Source: JBDSKH01 sp050245915 (GTDB lineage: Bacteria; Actinomycetota; Actinomycetes; Actinomycetales; Microbacteriaceae). From it: a stretch of DNA of 60,162 nucleotides. Location: contig JBFWWZ010000013.1 in the NCBI GenBank assembly GCA_050245915.1, positions 1-60,162 of the forward strand. The letters are read 5' to 3'. The position numbers were made by a program, and so were the translations under genes. The notes under the pieces are model-generated. The model saw nothing but the letters and a program-made list of their open reading frames with translations, was not told the DNA's origin and made no database searches. Below are positions 26,519 through 34,032 of the stretch, one piece after another (within the stretch, counting starts at the first letter, position 1; each line of letters starts with the position of its first letter).

Positions 26519-27415
26519 GTGGACTTCATCGAGGCGATCATCCTCGGCCTCGTTCAGGGCCTGACCGAGTTCCTGCCGATCTCGTCGAGCGCGCATCTGC
26601 GCATCCTCGGCGAGCTCGCCGGCTGGGGCGACCCCGGCGCCACCTTCACCGCCATCTCGCAGCTCGGCACCGAGCTCGCGGTGATCATCTACTTCCGCCG
26701 CGACATCGGCCGGATCATCTCGAAGTGGTTCCGCTCGCTCGGCCGCGGGGGCGGCGGCAGACGGTCCGCGGGCGTGCAGAAGGGCGACCCGGATGTGCGG
26801 ATGGGCTGGCTGGTCATCATCGGCACCATCCCGATCGTCATCGTCGGCTTCTTCCTGCAGGACACGATCCGCACCACCTTCCGTTCGCTCTGGCTGGTGG
26901 CGATCGTGCTGATCGTGTTCGGCATCCTGCTCGGCCTGGCCGATCAGCTGGGCCGCCGCACCAAGGGGCAGGCCGACATCTCGTACCGTGACGGCCTCGT
27001 GATCGGCCTCGCGCAGATGCTTGCTCTCATCCCGGGTGTCTCGCGTTCCGGCGCATCGACCTCGGCGGGGCTCGCGCTCGGCTACGAGCGTCCCGCGGCC
27101 GCGCAGTTCTCGTTCCTGCTGGCCGTCCCCGCCGTGTTCGGAGCGGGCCTGTACGAGACGTACACGGCGTTCACGTGCGACCCGGTCCAGGATGCCGCGG
27201 AGGGCTGCGGCACCGGCTACGGCCTTGCAGAGACCGGCGTTGCCACGCTGGTCGCCTTCGGTGTCGGACTGGCCGTGATCGCCTTCCTGATGAACTACAT
27301 CAAGACGAGGTCGTTCCTGCCGTTCGTCATCTACCGGATCGTGCTCGGCATCGTCCTGATCGTGCTGCTCTCGATCGGGGTTCTGGACGCGCTGCCGAGC
27401 AGCGGGGCGGGATAG
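26519..27415 (+). CDS. uppP: Undecaprenyl-diphosphate phosphatase
   Basis: 298 aa, about eight membrane helices. It recycles the lipid carrier of peptidoglycan synthesis and confers bacitracin tolerance in many species. The two BacA motifs are clear: GLVQGLTEFLPISSSAHLRI (glutamate and PISSS) and LIPGVSRSGASTSAGLALG. A charged loop (RGGGGRRSAGVQKGDPDVR) between helices 2 and 3 is longer than usual. Starts with GTG at 26519. Probably cotranscribed with the M20 gene. Confidence 0.95.
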   Translation: MDFIEAIILGLVQGLTEFLPISSSAHLRILGELAGWGDPGATFTAISQLGTELAVIIYFRRDIGRIISKWFRSLGRGGGGRRSAGVQKGDPDVRMGWLVIIGTIPIVIVGFFLQDTIRTTFRSLWLVAIVLIVFGILLGLADQLGRRTKGQADISYRDGLVIGLAQMLALIPGVSRSGASTSAGLALGYERPAAAQFSFLLAVPAVFGAGLYETYTAFTCDPVQDAAEGCGTGYGLAETGVATLVAFGVGLAVIAFLMNYIKTRSFLPFVIYRIVLGIVLIVLLSIGVLDALPSSGAG

Positions 27416-27425
27416 GCAGAGCGCG

Positions 27426-28328
27426 CTACCGGCCGGGGCCTGACCCGCGCCCGTCGGCGCGTCCGCCGTCCCGGCCGTCGCGCCGCCGCAGGTAGCGCTC
27501 GAACTCCTCCGCGATGGCCTCGCCGCTCGCCTCCGGGGAGTCGACCGTGTCGCGCGCCTGCTCCAGCTGCGTGATATACGCCCGCATGTCGTCGTCATCA
27601 TCCGCGAGGGCGTCGATGCCGCTCTCCCACGCTGCGGAGTCCTCGACCAGCGTGCCCCGCGCGATGTCGAGATCCACGAACTCCTCGAGCCGCTCGATGA
27701 GGGCGAGCATCGCCTTCGGGCTGGGGGCGTTGTGCACGTAGTGCGGGACGGACGCCCAGATCGACAGGGTCGGGATGCCTGCCGCCTCCGCCGCGGCGCT
27801 CAGCACCGAGAGGATGCCGACCGGGCCCTCGTAGGTGCTGCGCTCCAGCTCGAACCTGTCGCGCACGGCGGGGTTCTCGCTGGACGCGAACACCGAGATC
27901 GGGCGGGTGTGCGGCACATCGGCGAGCATCGCGCCGAGGAACACCACGGCGGTCACATCGACGGCCTCGATGGCATCGATCACCTCGGCGGCGAACGTCT
28001 TCCAGCCGCGGGACGGCTCGGTGCCGAGCAGAACGTGCACGGCGAGCCCCGACCCGGTCGGGCTGCTGTCGGGCCCCGGTCCGTAGAGGGTGACGCTCGG
28101 CCACTCGAGCACGCGGTCGCCGGCCTCGTCGATCGACACGGTCGGCCGGTTGAACTGGTAGTCGAAGTAGTCCTCGGGCTCGAGCTCGGCGATGGGCTGC
28201 AGCTGCAGCTGGTCGCGGATCGCACGGGCGGCACCGCTGGCGGCCTCGCCGGCGTCGTTCCAGCCCTCGAAGGCGACGACGAGCAGCGACCCTCCCGCGA
28301 AGGTGCCCGGTCCGATCTCGTCGCTCAC
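27426..28328 (-). CDS. PAC2 family protein
   Basis: 300 aa. The family signature runs LLVVAFEGWNDAGEAASGAA, the YDYQ-like FDYQFNRPTVSID, and FLGAMLADVPHTRPISVFAS, then TLSIWASVPHYVHNAPSPKA. PAC2 proteins resemble eukaryotic proteasome-assembly chaperones; the bacterial role is not established. A charged tail (RRRDGRDGGRADGRG) ends the protein. GTG at 28328 has TATTGT 6 bases upstream (leaderless). Confidence 0.9.
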   Translation of the reverse strand: MSDEIGPGTFAGGSLLVVAFEGWNDAGEAASGAARAIRDQLQLQPIAELEPEDYFDYQFNRPTVSIDEAGDRVLEWPSVTLYGPGPDSSPTGSGLAVHVLLGTEPSRGWKTFAAEVIDAIEAVDVTAVVFLGAMLADVPHTRPISVFASSENPAVRDRFELERSTYEGPVGILSVLSAAAEAAGIPTLSIWASVPHYVHNAPSPKAMLALIERLEEFVDLDIARGTLVEDSAAWESGIDALADDDDDMRAYITQLEQARDTVDSPEASGEAIAEEFERYLRRRDGRDGGRADGRGSGPGR

Positions 28329-28334
28329 CCAACC

Positions 28335-28340
28335 ACAATA
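28335..28340 (-). promoter_or_regulatory. -10 element of the PAC2 gene
   Basis: Minus-strand TATTGT, 6 bases before the GTG at 28328. Confidence 0.5.
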
Positions 28341-28364
28341 GGACGGTCGCCCGGCGCCCGCCGG

Positions 28365-28370
28365 TAGTCT
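28365..28370 (+). promoter_or_regulatory. -10 element of the HAD / trmI operon
   Basis: TAGTCT ends 8 bases before the GTG at 28379. Divergent with the PAC2 promoter 24 bases away. Confidence 0.4.
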
Positions 28371-28378
28371 GAACCGTC

Positions 28379-29047
28379 GTGACCTCCGCACCCCCTCCCG
28401 CCGCCGTGTTCTGGGACATGGACGGCACCCTCGTCGACACCGAGCCGTACTGGCTGACGGCCGAGACACAGCTCGTCGAGTCGTACGGGGGCGTGTGGAC
28501 GCAGGCCGACGGCCTGCAGCTGGTGGGGTCGTCCCTGGAGCGGTCCGCGATCATCCTGCAGTCGCGGGGGGTGGCGCTCGGCACCGACGAGATCATCTCG
28601 GTGCTCACCGACCGCGTGCTCGAGCAGATCGACGACGAGGTGCCGTGGCGGCCCGGGGCCCGCGACCTGCTCGCGTCGCTGAAGGATGAGGGGATCCCGT
28701 CAGCACTGGTGACCATGTCGATCGGGCGCATGGCCGAGCGCGTGGTCTCCGCGATCGGGTTCGACGCCTTCGCCGCCGTGGTGAGCGGCGACATGGTCAC
28801 CGAGGGCAAGCCCGCACCGGACTGCTACCTGCTCGCCGCTCAGACCCTCGGCGCCGATCCGCGCCGCAGCGTCGCCATCGAGGACTCCGAGTACGGGGTC
28901 GCCGCGGCGGTGGCGGCGGGGATGGCGACGATCGCCGTGCCCCTGCACGTCCCGCTTCCGGCGAGCCCCGCCTACACGCTCTGGCCCGACCTCGACGGCC
29001 GCACTCCCGCAGATCTCGCCGGCGTCCTCGCGGGGGTGCGTCCATGA
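28379..29047 (+). CDS. HAD family phosphatase (subfamily IA)
   Basis: 222 aa. Motif I FWDMDGTLVDTEPYW (nucleophile Asp), motif II ALVTMS, motif III lysine in EGKPAPDCYLLAA, motif IV AIEDSEYGVAAAVAAG. The helical cap lies between motifs I and II. It dephosphorylates a small phosphorylated metabolite; beta-phosphoglucomutase-like relatives are also possible. Its stop overlaps the trmI ATG (ATGA), and this HAD-trmI pairing is commonly seen in actinomycetes. Confidence 0.9.
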   Translation: MTSAPPPAAVFWDMDGTLVDTEPYWLTAETQLVESYGGVWTQADGLQLVGSSLERSAIILQSRGVALGTDEIISVLTDRVLEQIDDEVPWRPGARDLLASLKDEGIPSALVTMSIGRMAERVVSAIGFDAFAAVVSGDMVTEGKPAPDCYLLAAQTLGADPRRSVAIEDSEYGVAAAVAAGMATIAVPLHVPLPASPAYTLWPDLDGRTPADLAGVLAGVRP

Positions 29048-30027
29048 CCGCGCCCCGCACCCCGCGCGGCCCGTTCGTCGCCGGGGATCGCATCCAGCTC
29101 ACCGGCCCCAAAGGCCGCCTCAACACCATCACGCTGGCGCCGGGCAAGGAGTTCCACACCCACCGCGGCATCCTGCGGCACGACGACCTGCTCGGGCTCC
29201 CCGACGGCAGCGTGGTGCAGGCGTCGAACGGCGACGACTACCTGGCGCTGCGGCCGCTGCTCTCGGATTTCGTGATGTCGATGCCCCGCGGCGCCGCGAT
29301 CATCTACCCGAAGGATGCGGCGCAGATCCTGGGGCTGGCCGACATCTTCCCCGGGGCGACGGTGGTGGAGGCGGGGGTCGGCTCGGGCGCGCTGTCGCTC
29401 TGGCTGCTGCGCGCCATCGGCCCCGACGGCCGTCTGGTCTCGTTCGAGCGCCGCGAGGAGTTCGCCGAGGTGGCGCGGTCGAACGTCGCGGCGGCGACCG
29501 GGGTCGGGATCGACGACCTGCCCGGCACCTGGTCGATCGAACTGGGGGATCTGCAGGCGCGCCTTCCCGAGGTGGTCGCCCCGGCATCCGTCGACCGCGT
29601 CGTGCTGGACATGCTCGCGCCGTGGGAGTGCCTGGATGCGGTGGCCGAGGCCCTCGCGCCCGGCGGTGTGCTGCTCTGCTACGTGGCCACCGTCACCCAG
29701 CTGTCCCGCGTGGCCGAGGCGATCCGGCTGACCGGGCGGTTCACCGACCCGCTGTCGAGCGAGACCCTGGTCCGCGGCTGGCATGTCGAGGGGCGCGCGG
29801 TGCGGCCGGATCACCGCATGGTCGCGCACACCGCATTCCTGCTCACCGCACGGCTGCTGGCACCGGGCTCGGTGCTCCCCGCGCCCGCGCGGCGCGCCTC
29901 GAAGACCGAGTACGGCGACGAGGATGTCGAACTCTGGACCCCCGGCGCGGTCGGTGATCGCGAGAAGAGCGACAAGCGCGTGCGCAAGGTGGTGCGCGAG
30001 GCGCGAGCGATCGTGCCGGACAAGTAG
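29044..30027 (+). CDS. trmI: tRNA (adenine-58-N1)-methyltransferase
   Basis: 327 aa. N-terminal beta domain (FVAGDRIQLTGPKGRLNTIT), then the Rossmann methyltransferase with SAM motif I VVEAGVGSGALSLWLLRAIG and RLVSFERREEFAEVA, the YPKDAAQI segment and the catalytic-region aspartate in VVLDMLAPWECLD. It makes m1A58 in tRNA. A C-terminal charged tail (KSDKRVRKVVREARAIVPDK) follows. In many relatives the Pup-proteasome genes begin directly after this gene; here the FKBP gene follows after 55 bases. Confidence 0.94.
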   Translation: MTAPRTPRGPFVAGDRIQLTGPKGRLNTITLAPGKEFHTHRGILRHDDLLGLPDGSVVQASNGDDYLALRPLLSDFVMSMPRGAAIIYPKDAAQILGLADIFPGATVVEAGVGSGALSLWLLRAIGPDGRLVSFERREEFAEVARSNVAAATGVGIDDLPGTWSIELGDLQARLPEVVAPASVDRVVLDMLAPWECLDAVAEALAPGGVLLCYVATVTQLSRVAEAIRLTGRFTDPLSSETLVRGWHVEGRAVRPDHRMVAHTAFLLTARLLAPGSVLPAPARRASKTEYGDEDVELWTPGAVGDREKSDKRVRKVVREARAIVPDK

Positions 30028-30082
30028 GATCATTGAGGCCCATTCCTCTGTCGAGCAGAGCCCAGCTGAGAAGGACGTCCCC

Positions 30083-31027
30083 GTGCGCAGAATGACCGCG
30101 TCGATCGGCATTGCCGCGCTGCTCGCAGCCTCCCTCGCCGGCTGCGCCGCGGTGCCCGGCTTCGGCGGCTGCAACCCGGTGTTCGAAGCCGGTGATTCGT
30201 CGCGCATCGTCACGGCGAACGGGTCGAGCGCCGACTTCCCGACGCCGCTTGTGGTGACCTCGCCCGAGGTGAGCACGCTGTCGTCGGGCGACGGCGCCCT
30301 CGTACGGAAGGGCGATCAGGTCAGCTTCACCGCGACGACCTACTTCGGCGCGGACGGACAGAAACTGAGCGGCGACACGGCAGCCGCGCAGCGTTTCGAG
30401 GCCGGGGTGACCGACAACGCGATCAGCGAGGCTCTGGTCTGCGCACATGTAGGCGACCGCCTGGCGCTGGTGTCGACCACCGCCGACGCGTACGGCGAAG
30501 GCGCGGGAGCGAGCGGCAACCTCGCCGACGACGACACCCTGGTGACCATCATCGACATCGACGCGGCCTACCTCGGCAAGGCGGACGGCTTCAACCAGCT
30601 CCCGCAAGACGGCATGCCGACCGTGGTCACGGCGGTCGACGGCACCCCCGGTGTCAGCGTCCTGGCCGTCGACGCCCCCGAGAACACCCGGTTCAGTCTC
30701 ATCAAGGGCGGCGACGGGCGCACCGTGAAGAAGGACGACGTCGTCGTCCTGCACTACTCGCTGTGGACCTGGCCCGGCACCAAGGGCGGCGAGCCGGTCC
30801 CGGTGTCGAACACCTGGGATTCGCACAAGTCGCAGGACTTCACGATGACCGCGGCCGAGAACGGTCTGCCGCAGGGGATCCTCGACGCGCTGATCGGCCA
30901 GAAGGTCGGCAGCCAGGTACTCCTGGTCCTCACTCCCGGTGACGACTCCTTCACCGAGGACACCGCCCCGTCGGGCGCCGACGCGACCTACATCTTCGTC
31001 TTCGACATCCTGGGCATCACGAAGTAG
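30083..31027 (+). CDS. FKBP-type peptidyl-prolyl isomerase lipoprotein
   Basis: 314 aa. Type II signal peptide with lipobox LAGC, lipidated Cys21 after MTASIGIAALLAASLAGC. The mature protein has two FKBP-like halves, the second clearer (VKKDDVVVLHYSLWTW, GLPQGILDALIGQKVGSQVL, LVLTPGDDSF). It should fold or chaperone proteins at the outer face of the membrane. GTG at 30083 has AAGGA about 8 bases upstream; ATG at 30092 is possible. Its stop overlaps the pafB GTG by one base. Confidence 0.88.
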   Translation: MRRMTASIGIAALLAASLAGCAAVPGFGGCNPVFEAGDSSRIVTANGSSADFPTPLVVTSPEVSTLSSGDGALVRKGDQVSFTATTYFGADGQKLSGDTAAAQRFEAGVTDNAISEALVCAHVGDRLALVSTTADAYGEGAGASGNLADDDTLVTIIDIDAAYLGKADGFNQLPQDGMPTVVTAVDGTPGVSVLAVDAPENTRFSLIKGGDGRTVKKDDVVVLHYSLWTWPGTKGGEPVPVSNTWDSHKSQDFTMTAAENGLPQGILDALIGQKVGSQVLLVLTPGDDSFTEDTAPSGADATYIFVFDILGITK

Positions 31028-32046
31028 TGGCCGCCTCCTCCGCCGGATCGCGCGTCCCGGTCGAGGAGCGCCTGTTCAGCCTGGTGCTCGCCCTTCTCGC
31101 CACCGAGAACGGGCTGACCAAGAACGAGATCCTGTCGACCGTGCAGGGGTACCGCCAGCGGTACAAGAACGGCGGCGACAACGCCAACCTCGAGCGGCAG
31201 TTCGAGCGCGACAAAGACGACATCCGCGAGCTCGGCGTGCCGCTGGAGACCGTCGACTCGCCGGGCGATGCCGGAAACAACCAGACGCTGCGGTACCGCA
31301 TCCCGCGGGGCGCCTACGAGCTGCCGCACGACATCACGTTCTCGAGCGATGAGACCACCCTGCTGAACCTCGCGGCGCGGGTGTGGCGCGAGGGTTCGCT
31401 GTCGGGGGAGTCGCGCCGGGCGCTGCTGAAACTCCGGTCGCTCGGGGTGTCGGCGGATGAGCCGGTGATCGGCTACGCCCCGCGGGTGCGCCTGCGCGAC
31501 GCCGCATTCGAGCCGCTCAACGCGGCACTCGAACGGCACCAGATCGTGCGGTTCCCCTACCTGAAACCGGGGGAGGAGGCGGCGCGCGAGCGCGAGGTCG
31601 TTCCGCTCGCCCTGGTGCAGTACCAGGGCCGCTGGCACCTGTCCGCGGAGGAGACCGCGTTCGGCACCCAGGTCGCGGGCGCCCGCAAGATGTTCCTGCT
31701 GCGCCGCATCGTGGGCGCGGTCACGGCGGGCACGGCGGTCGCTGCGCCCTCCGGCGACCAGCGGGAGCGCGCACTCGCCGATCTCGAGGAGATCTGGGAG
31801 CGCAGCCGGGCCGAGGTCGAGGTGCTGTGCGACACCGACGCGGCGACCCGGCTCGCCAATCGACGCGGCACATCCGAGGTGTCCTCCTCCGGTGAAGCCC
31901 GGACCCTCGCCCTGCACTACGTCGACGAGGCGATCCTCGCCGACGAGCTCGCCGGGTTCGGTCCCGAAGTGCTGGTGCTCTCGCCCGCGAGTCTCCGGGA
32001 TGCCGTGATCGAGAGACTGGAGCGGACGGTGCGCGATCATGGCTGA
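31027..32046 (+). CDS. pafB: WYL-domain transcriptional regulator PafB
   Basis: 339 aa. N-terminal winged helix (SRVPVEERLFSLVLALLATE, LTKNEILSTVQGYRQRY) and a central WYL domain (IVRFPYLKPGEE, VVPLALVQYQGRWHLSA), followed by the WCX-type extension. In mycobacteria PafB and PafC form one activator of the LexA-independent DNA damage response. GTG start overlaps the FKBP stop (TAGTG); the stop overlaps pafC by 8 bases. Confidence 0.92.
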   Translation: MAASSAGSRVPVEERLFSLVLALLATENGLTKNEILSTVQGYRQRYKNGGDNANLERQFERDKDDIRELGVPLETVDSPGDAGNNQTLRYRIPRGAYELPHDITFSSDETTLLNLAARVWREGSLSGESRRALLKLRSLGVSADEPVIGYAPRVRLRDAAFEPLNAALERHQIVRFPYLKPGEEAAREREVVPLALVQYQGRWHLSAEETAFGTQVAGARKMFLLRRIVGAVTAGTAVAAPSGDQRERALADLEEIWERSRAEVEVLCDTDAATRLANRRGTSEVSSSGEARTLALHYVDEAILADELAGFGPEVLVLSPASLRDAVIERLERTVRDHG

Positions 32047-33001
32047 GTTCCAGGCCCGCGACAAGCTGGCGTTCCTGCTCTCGCTGGTGCCGTGGCTGAT
32101 GGACCACGACGGCGCCAGCGTCGCCGAGGCTGCCGAGCATTTCGGCGTCAGCCCGCAGCAGATCCGGGATGCGGTGGAGCTCATCGCGGTCAGCGGAGTC
32201 CCCGGCGACACCGACTCGTACCAGCACGGCGACCTGTTCGACATCAACTGGGATGCGTTCGAGGAGCGCGACGAGATCGTGCTCACCAACCTGGTGGCGA
32301 TCGACGACTCCCCGAGGTTCTCGGCCCGCGAGGCCACCGCCCTCATCGCGGGCCTGCAGTACCTCTCGTCGCTGCCCGAGAACGCCGGCAGCGCGACCCT
32401 GGCGAGCCTGACCGCGAAGCTCAGCAGGGGCGCCTCCGCCGAGCCCGCACAGGTCGGGGTCGAGGAGGTCGAAGGCGATGCGACACTTGCCCTCATCCGG
32501 GATTCGGTGGCTCGCGGCGTGCAGCTCGAGCTGGACTACCTCGACTCCGCCGGAAACCGGGAGCGCCGCCGGGTCGATCCGCTGCGGGTGGAATCGTTCG
32601 ACGACGACTGGTACCTGCGCGGCTGGTGCCACCTGCGCGAGGCGGTGCGGACCTTCCGGCTCGACCGCATCTCGAATGCCGTCATCACCGACGCCCCGAT
32701 CGAGCACCGCGCAGACGAGGTGCGGCTGCCGGACCGGCTGTTCGAGCCGTCACCCGAGGACCTCGAGGTGACCATCGAGGTCGCTCCCGCGGCGATGCCG
32801 CTGCTCGTGGACTACATCCCCGACGGCGCCACCTCGACCCAGATCGACGGCCGCATCCGCACGACGCTCCGCGTGTCGCACTTCCACGGCCTGAAGCGTC
32901 TCATCGCGAGCATGCCGGGGGTCGCCACCGTGGTCTCCCCGCCCGCCGCACGCGCCGCGGTAGCCGAATGGGCCGCCGCCGGTGCACAGCGATATCGCTG
33001 A
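32039..33001 (+). CDS. pafC: WYL-domain transcriptional regulator PafC
   Basis: 320 aa, partner of PafB with the same layout: winged helix (FLLSLVPWLMDHDGASVAEA, AEHFGVSPQQIRDAVELIAV), WYL core (LELDYLDSAGNRERRRVDPL, FDDDWYLRGWCHLREAVRTF) and WCX tail (GLKRLIASMPGVATVVSPPA). The 8-base overlap fits equal expression of the two subunits. Confidence 0.92.
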   Translation: MAEFQARDKLAFLLSLVPWLMDHDGASVAEAAEHFGVSPQQIRDAVELIAVSGVPGDTDSYQHGDLFDINWDAFEERDEIVLTNLVAIDDSPRFSAREATALIAGLQYLSSLPENAGSATLASLTAKLSRGASAEPAQVGVEEVEGDATLALIRDSVARGVQLELDYLDSAGNRERRRVDPLRVESFDDDWYLRGWCHLREAVRTFRLDRISNAVITDAPIEHRADEVRLPDRLFEPSPEDLEVTIEVAPAAMPLLVDYIPDGATSTQIDGRIRTTLRVSHFHGLKRLIASMPGVATVVSPPAARAAVAEWAAAGAQRYR

Positions 33002-33003
33002 GT

Positions 33004-33009
33004 TACACT
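33004..33009 (+). promoter_or_regulatory. -10 element, leaderless start of tatA
   Basis: TACACT begins 3 bases after the pafC stop and ends 6 bases before the tatA ATG; no Shine-Dalgarno. tatA would thus have its own start in addition to read-through. Confidence 0.55.
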
Positions 33010-33015
33010 GAACCC

Positions 33016-33243
33016 ATGCTGACCCACCTCTACTTCGTGAACCAGTGGCAGACCTGGGTCATCGTCCTCGCGGTCGTGCTGCTCCTGTTCGGGGCGACGC
33101 GGCTTCCGGCGCTCTCGAAGAGCCTCGGGCAGTCGATCAAGATCTTCCGCAAAGAGGTCAAGGGCGAGGATTCGGGGACCGCGGAGTCGACAGAGACCGA
33201 CGCCAAGGCCGCCGACGCCAGCAAGCCCGTCACCAAGGACTGA
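33016..33243 (+). CDS. tatA: Sec-independent translocase subunit TatA
   Basis: 75 aa. One N-terminal membrane helix (WQTWVIVLAVVLLLFGATRL) followed by the amphipathic FG...P...SLGQSIKIFRKEVK helix and an acidic tail, the standard TatA layout. It oligomerises to form the Tat channel for folded proteins. tatC follows 3 bases later. Confidence 0.93.
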   Translation: MLTHLYFVNQWQTWVIVLAVVLLLFGATRLPALSKSLGQSIKIFRKEVKGEDSGTAESTETDAKAADASKPVTKD

Positions 33244-33246
33244 GGG

Positions 33247-34032
33247 ATGGCCGCTGGGCGGCCGCGCGCTCGGAACCCTGAGAGGCGGATGAGCCTCGGC
33301 GAGCACCTCGTCGAACTGCGCCGCCGGCTCACCTGGGCGGGCCTGGGCATCGTCGCGGGCGCGATCGCCGGCTGGTTCCTTGCCGAGTTCGTCTGGGATG
33401 CGCTGCGCATCCCGATCATCGCCGTCGCCGGTGATCATGACGCGGTGATCAACTACGACAGCATCACGGGCGCGTTCAACATCCGCGCGCAGATCGCCTT
33501 GGTGATCGGCATCGTGGTGTCGAGCCCGGTGTGGCTGTATCAGGTGTTCGCCTACCTCGCGCCCGGCCTCACCCGCACCGAGAAGAAGTACGTGTTCGGC
33601 TTCTTCTTCAGCGCCGTTCCGATGTTCCTCGGCGGCGTGGTCGCCGGATGGTTCATCTTCCCGCGGATCGTCGAGTTCATGGCGCAGTTCGTCCCGCCGG
33701 AGGACGCCAGCTTCTACAACGCCAACTACTACCTCGACTTCGTGCTGAAACTGGTGCTCGTCACAGGCATCGCGTTCGTGATGCCGGTCTTCCTGGTGCT
33801 GCTCAACTTCGGGGGAGTGCTGCGCGGGATGACGATCCTCAAAGGATGGCGCTGGGCGATCCTGGCGATCGTGGTGTTCACCGCGCTCGCAACCCCGGCC
33901 GCGGACGTGATCTCGATGCTGCTGCTTGCCGCGCCCCTCTCGGTGCTGTACTTCGCGACCGTCGGCATCACGCTGTGGCACGACCGCATCGCCGACCGGC
34001 GCGACCGCACCGCGCTCGAGACGTCATCATGA
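33247..34032 (+). CDS. tatC: Sec-independent translocase subunit TatC
   Basis: 261 aa, six helices. The conserved N-terminal MSLGEHLVELRRRL, the periplasmic and cytoplasmic loops (FAYLAPGLTRTEKKYVFGFF), and FGGVLRGMTILKGWRWAILA are typical. It binds twin-arginine signal peptides. The start may be ATG 33247 or the internal ATG at 33289 right before MSLGEHL. The stop overlaps the helicase ATG (ATGA). Confidence 0.94.
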   Translation: MAAGRPRARNPERRMSLGEHLVELRRRLTWAGLGIVAGAIAGWFLAEFVWDALRIPIIAVAGDHDAVINYDSITGAFNIRAQIALVIGIVVSSPVWLYQVFAYLAPGLTRTEKKYVFGFFFSAVPMFLGGVVAGWFIFPRIVEFMAQFVPPEDASFYNANYYLDFVLKLVLVTGIAFVMPVFLVLLNFGGVLRGMTILKGWRWAILAIVVFTALATPAADVISMLLLAAPLSVLYFATVGITLWHDRIADRRDRTALETSS

